Shown here in pieces: positions 8,474-17,311 of a stretch of 45,846 nt of DNA. Position 1 is the stretch's first letter. Each line of letters opens with the position of its first letter. This DNA is from Flavobacteriales bacterium (GTDB lineage: Bacteria; Bacteroidota; Bacteroidia; Flavobacteriales_D; Crocinitomicaceae): the NCBI GenBank assembly GCA_022361195.1, contig JAKSBJ010000196.1, positions 1 to 45,846 on the forward strand, written 5' to 3'. A program made the position numbers and the translations under genes. Under the pieces are notes generated by a model. That model saw only the letters and a list, made by a program, of their open reading frames with translations. It was not told the DNA's origin and searched no databases.

Positions 8474-9756
8474 TCGAGAACAATTTTTTGATGAGTTGTT
8501 TGAGCTCCCAAAGTTACTTTTAAGATAAATAAGCCATTATCCCTGCTAGCAATTCGTGCTGTTGTTGGATCAACTTCTTCAACCAATTTTCCGTGTAAAT
8601 CAAATAACTCAATTTTATCGAATTGGTTTGAGCTGATAATCTGTCGATCAGTCACATAAAAAGGGAGATCATTTTGATCTGTTATACCACCAATTACAGG
8701 GTCAAAATCCAATCGAAAAGTACGTCGTGAAACTTCTTGTCCTTCTTTCATGCCTCCACAAACAATCCAGGAGGTTGGTCCAATTTGGGCAATTCCTCTC
8801 AAGTCCATCACGCTATATGGTGCTCCTTCTCCGGCGTACCAAATTTCATTTTGAGCATCGTATCGCATAATTTGAGTCAGGGGTTCTACGCCTCCCGATC
8901 CATTGTAAGCAATACCATTATAGTTATAAGAGGTAGAGGATCCTCCAACCCAATAAATGCTTTCGCCATAGACCAAGCAAGCTTGACGATAACCACTATT
9001 TGGTGCTTCTTCTTCTAAAGTCCAGCTAATTTGTGTTGGATCATCTGGATCAATAACTCCTTTCCTGAATCGATTGGTAGCTGGGAAATTCCATCCCGAA
9101 TGTGCTCCTCCGAAATAATAAATAGTGTCACCAATTATTTGGCCCGATCCACCAAAAACTTTCCATTCATTGGTGTTCGGAACCGCGGTTCCTACCGACC
9201 AATTATCTAACTCCGGATCGTAAATTTGAACATTGGGAACATTGGTTGTATTACTCCAACCAGTGATCACATAAATCAAACTATCTCTCCAAACACATTG
9301 TACCTGATCGTCAATTGGAACCGGAATAGCCGCTCCGTTTGGTAGATAACTATCACTTTCAGGATCATATATAATCACTTCATCTGAGGATATTTCACTT
9401 CCTCCCATAGCGACGTTGTATCCGCCAATAATGTAAATTTTGTCTTTAACTGTTGAAGCTGCAGCAGCAATGTTATCCAATGTTGCAGGTAGTGGAGCAA
9501 TTTCTTCCCAACTATCTGTTGCTACATGATATCGAAATGATCTTTTGGTAATTCCTGACCAGATTTTAGTCGAATCAATTCCGCCAAATGAATAAACATA
9601 GGTCTCTCCGCCAACGGTTCCTTCGGTTACTGCATTGTTAGAAATTTCAAGAATCATGGTATCCAATTCAGTCCAAGTCCAGGCTGTTTGCGCGTTTAAA
9701 TTGGTATGGATGAAAACAAGAAAAAAATACGAGAATAGGACGTTGTAAAATCGCAT
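8470..9756 (-). CDS. Kelch-repeat secreted protein with T9SS C-terminal domain
   Basis: About 428 residues. From the ATG at 9756 the protein opens with a clean signal peptide (MRFYN to LNAQ); a TTG 18 bases upstream only adds residues before it, so the ATG is chosen. Residues ~45-345 contain six or so kelch-type blades with the usual YVFGG / IYIIGGY / YYFGGA pattern and a following Trp about 20 residues on, giving a beta-propeller. The last ~75 residues end in GLFILKV...KIVLD, a type A T9SS sorting domain, so the protein is probably exported and attached to the cell surface or released. The ligand is unknown. No close promoter box was seen. Confidence 0.8.
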   Translation of the reverse strand: MRFYNVLFSYFFLVFIHTNLNAQTAWTWTELDTMILEISNNAVTEGTVGGETYVYSFGGIDSTKIWSGITKRSFRYHVATDSWEEIAPLPATLDNIAAAASTVKDKIYIIGGYNVAMGGSEISSDEVIIYDPESDSYLPNGAAIPVPIDDQVQCVWRDSLIYVITGWSNTTNVPNVQIYDPELDNWSVGTAVPNTNEWKVFGGSGQIIGDTIYYFGGAHSGWNFPATNRFRKGVIDPDDPTQISWTLEEEAPNSGYRQACLVYGESIYWVGGSSTSYNYNGIAYNGSGGVEPLTQIMRYDAQNEIWYAGEGAPYSVMDLRGIAQIGPTSWIVCGGMKEGQEVSRRTFRLDFDPVIGGITDQNDLPFYVTDRQIISSNQFDKIELFDLHGKLVEEVDPTTARIASRDNGLFILKVTLGAQTTHQKIVLD

Positions 9757-9913
9757 AGAACCAAATCTCGACAATTATTTTGACTTTGGAAAATAAAGCG
9801 GTACATAACAGTTTAAATTCCTTTAAGAGATATTGGACTGTTGAATGGATTAGGAGTAAAAAAATTATATTCACTTTTCAAATGATAATTCAGCAGGTCA
9901 AAACAGTTAAAGT

Positions 9914-12460
9914 TTGAGAAGTTTTTCAGTTTCAAGGTTCTTTTTTGGTGAAGATATTTTTATCTCTTACGCAAGGCGAGATGCGATGGACTATGCATTG
10001 TCACTGGCTATTGAATTGCAGAATCATGGGCTAACTGTATTTGTTGATCAGTTTGATACTTTGGCCGGTCAGGAAATTCCAAAGAAAGTTATCAGAGCTT
10101 TAGACAGATCTAGTATGTTGGTTGTTGTTGGTTCTGATGCTGCGAAAACTTCTGTTGCTATTGAAGAGGAAATTCAACGATTTCAACCTAAGGGTCGAAA
10201 AACGTTTGTAATAAATGTAAATAACAATCTTTTTGATGCAAACTGGTACTCCTTAATCGAAGGTCTTCCTCCCAATAAAGAGGACGAGCAAGCATTCAAG
10301 AATCAAACTCCTTCTGCAAAAATTATTGAAGGAATTACAAAGTCCTTTGCTTATAGCAGGCAGAAGAGGCGACTTCGAATTTCTATTTTTGCGGTGATAG
10401 CTACGATTGTAGGAATGTCATTAAGTTTTGTCGGTTACAATAGTTTTTTGAAAAAACAGTCTGATGCCGATCTACTAACTAGCCAGTATGATTTAAAGCG
10501 TACTGAGATTATGACTACTATTTTTCGGGATAGTTTGGAGGATGAAACGAATAAGCTGAAGAAAATTGAGCAGGAATTGAAATTATCATTTACCAGTTTA
10601 GATAGTTTGAGCAATTTGGACAGTTTGTCAAGACTTGAAATTAACAAGCTGGATATCCAGTTAGCCAAAATCCGAAATTCATTTACTGAACAACAAAAAG
10701 AGAGTGCGGCAAGTGCATTGGCCTATAGTGCAACTAAACTTAAAGAGGCCGGAAAAGAGGTGTTAGCAATGAAAACGGCATTCGAGGCTATTCAAACTTA
10801 TCCTGAAAGTAACATTGCCAAAAGAACACTTTTTAATCTGTTTTATGATGTTTTTGAAGTGACTCAACCAACATATTTTAGTAAAGAAATAGAATTGATA
10901 AATGATATAGCGATTGTTCCTTTAATGGTTTCACCAGATAGCCGAAAATTAGTTCTGGTAGGCCAGAGCCACGTTTACATTTATAATTATAAGAGAGAAT
11001 TAATAGGCTCAGTTGAAACTGCTCAAGAAAATGATGTTTTTGGGCAAAAGACAATTGGTTACACACCAAAAGGATCAAGTGAATTTGTGGTTGTATTAGA
11101 TTCAACCAGGGAAGTTGGAGATGACAATGTTGTCGCAATGAATTGGGATGGTATTCTGGAACCCAATGCTGATAAGATTAAAAAAACAATTCAGGCTGCA
11201 AAAGAAGAAAACAGAGTATTTCGATCAAAAGAATTGGAATATGGTGATTATGATTTAAGATCTACTTTCTTTAGTGTTTATCAATTAGATAGTAATCGTA
11301 TTAGTTTAGGTCGGTGGGATGTCTACGATGAAGCAAGTCTGAATTATACATTGATTGATACAGCTTTACTAGATTACAAGGGAAAACAGCAGAATCCTCA
11401 TTTCCCACATCATTTGCATATGGATTTCCAACCTCCAGCCCATTTAGTGGTTTATGCAAGAATAAAGGAGGGAGGAAATAGGAGGACGATTATACACAAT
11501 ATTGATCTTTCAAGAAACTGGAGAGATGGAAATAATTGGCAGCTGAGATCAGAATTAATGAATGGTTATCACTTTACTGAAATTAAACCATTGGAATACA
11601 TTTATCTCGATTCTTTAAAGAATATAGTGATGATGGATAAAACGAAAGGAACATCCAAAATCATTTTTGAACAAAAAGAAAATTATTGGGCCGATTATGG
11701 CGAATATTCAAGTGATAGTTATCACGACTTATATTGTCTGGATGACAAATTAATTTATATCTATAGCTCTCATTTTGTAGTGCTAAGAAGAGATGGGGAG
11801 ATTCTTTATGAGTTTGATCTTGAGTATGATCGGTTTAAAAATACAAAATTGAATTCCCATTATTTAGTGGGATATACTATGAGAGGTAAGATATTCTCAA
11901 TTGACCTCAATAGTTATCAAATGGATGAAAAAATCACTAAAGGGGCAATGGAGCAAGGGGATCTCTGCAATGAATATTTGGTTGCTTCGTTTTCATATGA
12001 TAAAATTAAAGCTTGGGATTATGATGGTAATGAGCTTTGGACTTATCCTAAGAATCAATCGGTTGATTTAATTAAACTAAGTCCTTCAGGTAAGTACGTT
12101 ATGTTTCTCTTTTCAAGAGAATTGAGAATTCTAAACAAGGAGCAACAGTTATTGAGTACAGTCAAAAGTGCAGTGGGCTATAGTGAATATAATCCAAAAA
12201 TAACGTTCACCCCTAATGAGAAATACTTTTTCGTGGAGCGGTCTAATTTCACAATCGACCTCTATAATATTCAAGGCGATAAAATCTATACCTTTATAGG
12301 TTCTAATCTTACCATTCCAAAGAATTCGGATCATTTTTTCTATATAGGCAAAGATTCAGGATATTATTCGGTGAAGAGATTTTTGCTTCCATCAAAGATT
12401 AATCAATGGTACCTTAATGGTGGTTTCAATGATTATATGAATCAGAGAATTTATGAATGA
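9914..12460 (+). CDS. Membrane protein with TIR domain and C-terminal propeller-like domain
   Basis: An 848-residue protein. Residues ~13-145 are a TIR domain: DIFISYARRD is the box-1 motif, FVDQF a second strand, SSMLVVVGSDAA a third, and an acidic helix (AIEEEI, 82-87) falls where NADase-type TIRs hold their catalytic Glu. A basic stretch (148-155) and one membrane segment (~156-176) follow, then a heptad-like coiled coil (~194-262) with repeated LDSLS, a helical-repeat segment (~265-315), and about 500 residues of short strands typical of a WD40/quinoprotein-like propeller. With positive residues before the membrane segment, the TIR is expected in the cytoplasm. The start is unusual: an in-frame TAA lies at 9908-9910 and no ATG precedes the TIR motif, leaving TTG at 9914. 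Its neighbours are housekeeping genes. Possible roles are signalling or phage defence; neither is proven. Confidence 0.75.
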   Translation: MRSFSVSRFFFGEDIFISYARRDAMDYALSLAIELQNHGLTVFVDQFDTLAGQEIPKKVIRALDRSSMLVVVGSDAAKTSVAIEEEIQRFQPKGRKTFVINVNNNLFDANWYSLIEGLPPNKEDEQAFKNQTPSAKIIEGITKSFAYSRQKRRLRISIFAVIATIVGMSLSFVGYNSFLKKQSDADLLTSQYDLKRTEIMTTIFRDSLEDETNKLKKIEQELKLSFTSLDSLSNLDSLSRLEINKLDIQLAKIRNSFTEQQKESAASALAYSATKLKEAGKEVLAMKTAFEAIQTYPESNIAKRTLFNLFYDVFEVTQPTYFSKEIELINDIAIVPLMVSPDSRKLVLVGQSHVYIYNYKRELIGSVETAQENDVFGQKTIGYTPKGSSEFVVVLDSTREVGDDNVVAMNWDGILEPNADKIKKTIQAAKEENRVFRSKELEYGDYDLRSTFFSVYQLDSNRISLGRWDVYDEASLNYTLIDTALLDYKGKQQNPHFPHHLHMDFQPPAHLVVYARIKEGGNRRTIIHNIDLSRNWRDGNNWQLRSELMNGYHFTEIKPLEYIYLDSLKNIVMMDKTKGTSKIIFEQKENYWADYGEYSSDSYHDLYCLDDKLIYIYSSHFVVLRRDGEILYEFDLEYDRFKNTKLNSHYLVGYTMRGKIFSIDLNSYQMDEKITKGAMEQGDLCNEYLVASFSYDKIKAWDYDGNELWTYPKNQSVDLIKLSPSGKYVMFLFSRELRILNKEQQLLSTVKSAVGYSEYNPKITFTPNEKYFFVERSNFTIDLYNIQGDKIYTFIGSNLTIPKNSDHFFYIGKDSGYYSVKRFLLPSKINQWYLNGGFNDYMNQRIYE

Positions 12461-13239
12461 TTAAAATCTACCCAATACCCTTCGTGCTTACGAACATTCA
12501 TTACTCTATCCTCATCAAATAGCAGGTATTGCCCTTTTATTCCTAATAATTTACCTTCAATATAAGGTTGTTTATCCAGTCCAATGCTTTTTACCTTTTC
12601 CGGGAATTGTTGAACGGGATAATTGATTTCCCAAATCTCATCATCTTCGGTCATGTACTCCGACAAATCGTTTGGTAAAAGTTCTTCGAGCTGCCATTTT
12701 TCTTCTTCTAAATCAAAATCGCCAATTTCATTCTTTAGCATCTTACGCCAATTGGTCTTATCAGTAAAAGTTCCTTTTAAAGCAACTTCAATATCTCCGG
12801 CCAGTTTACGATACGGAACTTCGGCAATTTTAATGGCATAGCTGGCTCCCTGATCAATCCATCGAGTAGGAACCTGAGTTTCTCTTGTCACTCCCACTTT
12901 CAAGGAAGATGCCACCGCTAAATACACTACATGAGGCTGAACATGGTGCTCTTTTTCCCATTCAGGATCTCTTCCTCCCCCCAAATGGCCCTCACACAAT
13001 TCGGGACTTATAATACACGGACTGGCGTCAGCTGAATTTGTAAAACAATCATAACAATGTCCCTGTGCAAAAATCTTTCTAAAATTTCCACAGCTCATAC
13101 ATTGCGTCTTTCCATCAAACTTTAATGAAATGGTTTGTCCAATTAAGTCGTTCATGAGAATTTCTTCTTCTCCGGCTTTAAGACGATATTGAACTACTTC
13201 GTCCAAAGCAGTTCGCATTTTATGTAGTTTGAGTTCCAT
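12451..13239 (-). CDS. DUF2797 zinc-ribbon protein
   Basis: A protein of about 262 residues from the ATG at 13239 (MELKLHKMRTALDE); a longer frame reaches 13323 but its extra residues look non-coding. A four-Cys cluster (CMSCG, then CYDC, near residues 47-69) is a zinc ribbon. It is followed by further Cys, an EGHLGGGRDPEWE segment and VYLAVASSLKVGVTR...RWIDQGA. That last block resembles a GIY-YIG-type core in which the second Y/G pair is changed. DUF2797 has no proven function; nucleic-acid binding is an inference from the fold. Its 3' end overlaps the convergent TIR gene by 10 bases. Confidence 0.75.
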   Translation of the reverse strand: MELKLHKMRTALDEVVQYRLKAGEEEILMNDLIGQTISLKFDGKTQCMSCGNFRKIFAQGHCYDCFTNSADASPCIISPELCEGHLGGGRDPEWEKEHHVQPHVVYLAVASSLKVGVTRETQVPTRWIDQGASYAIKIAEVPYRKLAGDIEVALKGTFTDKTNWRKMLKNEIGDFDLEEEKWQLEELLPNDLSEYMTEDDEIWEINYPVQQFPEKVKSIGLDKQPYIEGKLLGIKGQYLLFDEDRVMNVRKHEGYWVDFNHS

Positions 13240-13400
13240 TGTACAGCAATTGTGTGAAAAGGTAAAGTTAGGATTTAATCCCTTTTTAGTGAAAAATAAG
13301 GGCGTATTTAAACAGTTTACCACTTGTCAAAAAGGTTTTTGAAAGAGGAAGGCTATTTCCTGTAGCTGAGGTGCAAAATATTAGTATTTTAGCAAACAGA

Positions 13401-14147
13401 ATGAATCTGTTTGAACACATAGGCCGATATTTTCTCATGATGAGCTCTGTTTTTTCGAAGCCCGAGAAGTGGTCGGTTTTTCGGAGACGATTTTTTCAGG
13501 AAACTGATATCATTGTTGTAGGATCAATTCCTTTGGTAGCTTTCCTTTCGGTATTTATGGGAGCAGTAATTGCATTGCAAACGGCATCTTCTATGTCTTC
13601 CCCACTTTTACCAGATTACACGGTAGGTTACATTACCCGATCATCAACAGTACTTGAATTTTCACCTACTATTATTTCCCTCATTATTGCGGGAAAAGTG
13701 GGGTCGAATATTGCTTCTGAGATTGGAACCATGAGGGTTACTGAACAAATTGATGCACTTGAAATTATGGGTGTAAATTCAATTGGTTACCTCATGTTGC
13801 CTAAAATTTTAGGAGCGACAATCTTCTTTCCATTCGTGATTATTATTTCAATGTGTTTGAGTTTAATTGGAGGATGGATTGCAGGTGTTCAATCAGGATT
13901 TTATAGCACAGAGACTTATTTGTACGGAATTCAGGCCTTTTGGCATGAAGAGGGGCACACACTGTATTATGCTCTTGTAAAATCTGTGGTTTTTGGATTC
14001 CTGATAACATCTATTGCTTGTTATTATGGTTACTATACCCGTGGTGGTGCACTTGAGGTTGGACGATCGAGTACCAAAGCGGTAGTTGCAGCTTCGGTTG
14101 CAATTCTCTTAGCAAATTATGTTTTAACTCAATTGATTCTACTATAA
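13401..14147 (+). CDS. mlaE: MlaE-type phospholipid ABC transporter permease
   Basis: A 248-residue permease from the ATG at 13401 (MNLFEHIGRYFLMM); an earlier GTG at 13371 adds ten residues that do not fit the family. Hydrophobic segments lie at ~43-72, 95-115, 135-165, 190-212 and 225-247. The block FSPTIISLIIAGKVGSNIASEIGTM followed by TEQIDALEIMG is the hallmark of MlaE/MlaD-linked permeases. It would sit in the inner membrane and work with the ATPase encoded immediately after it (stop TAA followed directly by ATG) to move phospholipid between the membranes. No MCE-domain partner gene is adjacent. Confidence 0.9.
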   Translation: MNLFEHIGRYFLMMSSVFSKPEKWSVFRRRFFQETDIIVVGSIPLVAFLSVFMGAVIALQTASSMSSPLLPDYTVGYITRSSTVLEFSPTIISLIIAGKVGSNIASEIGTMRVTEQIDALEIMGVNSIGYLMLPKILGATIFFPFVIIISMCLSLIGGWIAGVQSGFYSTETYLYGIQAFWHEEGHTLYYALVKSVVFGFLITSIACYYGYYTRGGALEVGRSSTKAVVAASVAILLANYVLTQLILL

Positions 14148-14912
14148 ATGATTGAGGTAAGAAACGTATCCAAAACTTTTGGCGACACGCAAATTCTATT
14201 TGATGTCTCGGCACGCTTTGATAAAGGACGAGTGAACTTGATTATTGGAGCTTCGGGACAAGGAAAGTCAGTTTTAACCAAATGTATTGTTGGTTTACAC
14301 GAGGTAGATGAAGGTGGAGCTATTTTGTACGATGACCGAAACTTTTCAGCGATGGATCGTAAGGCGCGTATTGAGATAAGAAAAGAGATTGGAATGCTTT
14401 TTCAGGGGTCGGCACTTTTTGATTCTTTAACGGTTGAAGAGAATGTGTCATTTCCTTTAAAAATGTTCACTGATATGAGCGTTGAGGAACGAAGAGAAAG
14501 AGCTAATTTTTGTCTCGAAAGGGTAAATATTGTCAATAAAAATCACCTTCTCCCAGCAGAAACTTCAGGGGGAATGCAAAAAAGAATTGCAATTGCGCGT
14601 GCCATTGCAATGAATCCGCGTTATCTATTTTGTGATGAACCAAATTCAGGTCTCGATCCAAAGACATCTATTGTGATTGATAACCTGATAAAAGAGATCA
14701 CGTATGAGTATGATATGACGACAATTGTCATTACGCACGATATGAACTCGGTAATGGAAATTGGAGACAATATCATCTTTATTAATGAAGGAAGAAAATG
14801 GTGGGAAGGAGATAACCAGCAGATTATTAAAACAGATAATCAAGAGGTTGTCAACTTTGTTTATGCATCATCTTTCATGAAAAATTTGAGAGAAAAATTG
14901 ATTAACAGTTAA
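14148..14912 (+). CDS. mlaF: MlaF-type ABC transporter ATP-binding protein
   Basis: A 254-residue ATPase of the Mla phospholipid transporter. Walker A is GASGQGKS at 34-41, the Q-loop is in GMLFQGSALFD, the signature is ETSGGMQKR, Walker B with the catalytic Glu is YLFCDEP followed by the D-loop SGLDP, and the H-loop is ITHDM. The Gln in the MQKR signature and the LFQGSALFDSLTV wording are typical of MlaF rather than of generic transport ATPases. It starts on the base after the mlaE stop codon, so the two are translationally coupled. Confidence 0.92.
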   Translation: MIEVRNVSKTFGDTQILFDVSARFDKGRVNLIIGASGQGKSVLTKCIVGLHEVDEGGAILYDDRNFSAMDRKARIEIRKEIGMLFQGSALFDSLTVEENVSFPLKMFTDMSVEERRERANFCLERVNIVNKNHLLPAETSGGMQKRIAIARAIAMNPRYLFCDEPNSGLDPKTSIVIDNLIKEITYEYDMTTIVITHDMNSVMEIGDNIIFINEGRKWWEGDNQQIIKTDNQEVVNFVYASSFMKNLREKLINS

Positions 14913-14922
14913 AAAGTAGGTT

Positions 14923-15978
14923 ATGAGCGAAGAAGAAGTAGAAGGAACAACAGCAATCGACACATCTAAAAGAGATGTTACACCTCCCTCTAAAACCATT
15001 GATAATACCGACAAAGGTGGTAATGGTGGGGGAAAGAAACGAGATGGTTTTTACATCTTCGTTATTCTTTTATTGTTAATCGGAGGAGGATGGTTAGGAT
15101 ACCTTCTTTCAGAAAAGAATAAGTCCATTAATGAGTGTGGGAATGAAAGAGCTCAATTAGAGCAGGAGATGGAAGAGCTCAATGAAATGATGTATGATCA
15201 GGGCTTGGAGCTAGGTGATGACGTAAAAATGAACCTCCAGAACATGCTTACCATGTACGATAAAATGGAGGAATCGAATACGGAGTTAAATGATTCTATT
15301 GCTGCTCAAAAAGAGAAAATTCAAGGTCTCTTAACTGAATTGGAAGATGTAAAGGGAGACAAGAAGCACTATATGTCTAAGGTTTACAAATTGCAAAAAG
15401 AAACGGAGACATTACGATCGATTATGAAAGATTATATCCGTACTATCGATTCATTGAATGTAGCTAATGGTAAACTGACGCTTGATTTAGAGAATATGTC
15501 CAATGATTTGGATAATATGACTAAAGCACATGATAATCTTGCGATTGAAAAGGCTGAATTGTCAGACAAAGTCAATAAAGGATCAAAATTAGTTGCCAGT
15601 GGATTTGTGACGGAGGGAATTAAAGAAAAGAGTAGTGGATCATACAAAGAAACATCTAAAGCTTCACGTTGTACACACATCCGTTCGTGTTTTACACTAA
15701 GTGAGAATTCAATTGCTTCGCCAGGTAATAAGACGGTCTATATGCGGGTTATAACACCTGATGGCTCCGTTCTTTATTCGTCTAATGCCAATACGATAAC
15801 TACCGAAAAAGGGCAGTCTATCTTATATTCAGATAAGAAAACGGTGAACTATCAAAACCAATCAGTTGATTTATGTATTTTCCATAAATTAACCTCTGAG
15901 ATTGGAAAAGGAAACTACGTAGCTCAAATTTATTGTGAGGGAGTTATGATTGGTACGGATAACTTCGTACTAAAATAG
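14923..15978 (+). CDS. Membrane-anchored coiled-coil protein with C-terminal beta domain
   Basis: A 351-residue protein that I do not recognise as a named family. Residues 1-42 are polar and probably cytoplasmic, with a GGNGGGKKR stretch. Residues 43-63 are a single membrane segment. Residues ~70-220 have strong heptad character (long coiled coil). Residues ~235-351 form a small beta-rich domain containing Cys, resembling an Ig-like fold (VYMRVITPDGSVLYSS ... YVAQIYCEG). By charge it should be N-in with the coiled coil in the periplasm. It lies 10 bases after mlaF, where an MCE substrate-binding protein might be expected, so it may belong to the transporter or to envelope architecture. This is inferred only from position and topology. 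Confidence 0.7.
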   Translation: MSEEEVEGTTAIDTSKRDVTPPSKTIDNTDKGGNGGGKKRDGFYIFVILLLLIGGGWLGYLLSEKNKSINECGNERAQLEQEMEELNEMMYDQGLELGDDVKMNLQNMLTMYDKMEESNTELNDSIAAQKEKIQGLLTELEDVKGDKKHYMSKVYKLQKETETLRSIMKDYIRTIDSLNVANGKLTLDLENMSNDLDNMTKAHDNLAIEKAELSDKVNKGSKLVASGFVTEGIKEKSSGSYKETSKASRCTHIRSCFTLSENSIASPGNKTVYMRVITPDGSVLYSSNANTITTEKGQSILYSDKKTVNYQNQSVDLCIFHKLTSEIGKGNYVAQIYCEGVMIGTDNFVLK

Positions 15979-15981
15979 GAC

Positions 15982-16596
15982 ATGAGAACTCTTGTTTTTT
16001 TGAGCTTTGTTTGGGCCTCTTTGGGAGCTTTTTCTCAATTGGATACAGCAAAATATTTGGATGAAATAACAGCGTTTCAGGAAGAGTTAAACGAGTTTTA
16101 TTCCAACAAAGAAACGTCTCCCTTAACCAAAAAGGAACGAAAAGCGTTTAGTGAACATCGCTTTTTCAAACCCAATTTGGATTACATTGTTGAAGCTAAG
16201 TTTGAACGAATCACGACCATTGATACGGTTATAATGGGAACTTCGGCTGGAACAAAGAAAAGTTACCAGCCTTATGCCTTATTGCATTTTTCAATTAATG
16301 GAGTAGAGTGTGAACTCACAGCTTATCAAAGCTTACGCTTAAGGGAAATGGAGGAGTATAAAGACTATCTCTTTCTTCCGTTTAAAGATGCAACAAGTGG
16401 AGATGATACCTATGGAGGCGGGCGATACATTGACCTGAAAATTCCGGATACAGATACGATTTTGCTTAATTTTAACTTAGCGTATAATCCGTATTGTGCA
16501 TACACTGCAGGTTACTATTGTACCATCCCACCTGACAATAATACATTGAAAGTGTCTATTTTGGCCGGAATTAAGGCTCCAGCAGATCATCATTAA
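15982..16596 (+). CDS. DUF1684 family exported protein
   Basis: A 204-residue protein with a signal peptide (residues 1-18, ending AFSQ). The C-terminal half carries the DUF1684 signature: FKDATSGDDTYGGGRYIDL near 134-152, then LNFNLAYNPYCAY and a Pro-Pro-Asp-Asn segment, ending in LAGIKAP. The family is common in Bacteroidota and Actinomycetota and its biochemical role is not established. It begins three bases after the coiled-coil gene and is probably in the same operon. Confidence 0.85.
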   Translation: MRTLVFLSFVWASLGAFSQLDTAKYLDEITAFQEELNEFYSNKETSPLTKKERKAFSEHRFFKPNLDYIVEAKFERITTIDTVIMGTSAGTKKSYQPYALLHFSINGVECELTAYQSLRLREMEEYKDYLFLPFKDATSGDDTYGGGRYIDLKIPDTDTILLNFNLAYNPYCAYTAGYYCTIPPDNNTLKVSILAGIKAPADHH

Positions 16597-16613
16597 TATC
16601 CTTTAGTACTTTC

Positions 16614-17003
16614 ATGTCATTCCAATTGTCCAATATCCAGCTCGATCAGTGTAAAAACTGCCAAAAAAGAGGCTTTAGTAAACAAGGGTTGGTGTGTTCA
16701 TTGACCAACGAAAAGGAAGAGTATAAAGGGGAATGTCCAAACTTTACTTTTGACCAAAAGGTTGAAGAAGCCAACGAGCGTATTTATGGCCGTTTAAGGG
16801 TGAACATTTGGGTAGGTTTAATGGCTATTTTAGGAGGGTTAATATGGTTGTTGTTAGGACTAATTATCCTAAAAGCCGTTTTCATCTATCCTTTCTTTAT
16901 GATTATTTCAGGAGTAGTAATTGTCGTCAGAAGATGGCCTGACCTGAAGAAGCCAAAAAAGAAAAAGCAGAAGGAGGAAATATTGGACGATGAAATTATT
17001 TGA
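16614..17003 (+). CDS. Small membrane protein with N-terminal four-Cys motif
   Basis: A 129-residue protein. The N-terminal 45 residues contain CKNC, GLVCSLT and CPNF, four Cys that could form a zinc knuckle or ribbon. Two membrane segments follow at ~63-85 and ~87-107, and a lysine-rich then acidic tail. This layout is seen in many unannotated Flavobacteriales proteins; function is unknown. Its membrane part closely resembles the next gene, with which it overlaps by 14 bases. Confidence 0.75.
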   Translation: MSFQLSNIQLDQCKNCQKRGFSKQGLVCSLTNEKEEYKGECPNFTFDQKVEEANERIYGRLRVNIWVGLMAILGGLIWLLLGLIILKAVFIYPFFMIISGVVIVVRRWPDLKKPKKKKQKEEILDDEII

Positions 17004-17217
17004 GAAGATTGATATTGGTTTCTGGTTTGGACTTTTGGCTTTAGCAGTTGGTGTAGTTTGGATTATATTGGGGATAGTATTCAGTAATGAACTCTTCATT
17101 TATCCCTTTGTACTTTTGATATTTGGCCTATGGGCTGTAATTCGTTTTGAAGCTGGAAGTTTAAAGAAAAAAAAGTCGGAAGAAGAGGCTCTGGATGAAT
17201 GGAATGAAAAGGATTAG
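16990..17217 (+). CDS. Small two-helix membrane protein, paralogue of the preceding membrane domain
   Basis: A 75-residue protein with two membrane segments (~10-30 and ~33-52) and a KKKK then acidic tail. It aligns end to end with the membrane half of the preceding protein: both have IWLLLG/IWIILG, then a FIYPF motif, then VVR/VIR and a lysine-rich acidic tail. The overlap of 14 bases and the similarity point to a tandem duplication in which this copy lacks the Cys motif. Function is unknown. Confidence 0.7.
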   Translation: MKLFEKIDIGFWFGLLALAVGVVWIILGIVFSNELFIYPFVLLIFGLWAVIRFEAGSLKKKKSEEEALDEWNEKD

Positions 17218-17311
17218 AAGCCCTTTATTCAGACTTTAACAAAAAATTAACAGACTTTCCATCATCCTAAACGTCTTAATAGTTGGAGAGATATCCTTAT
17301 ATTAGAATATT

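Noticed and set aside
9800..13240. A defence island around the TIR gene
   Set aside because: Neighbours are kelch, DUF2797, mlaEF and other ordinary genes; no recombinase, nuclease or second defence gene is adjacent, so only a single TIR gene can be claimed.
13240..13323. Extension of the DUF2797 protein to 13323
   Set aside because: The added residues have no family similarity and the conserved protein begins at the ATG at 13239.
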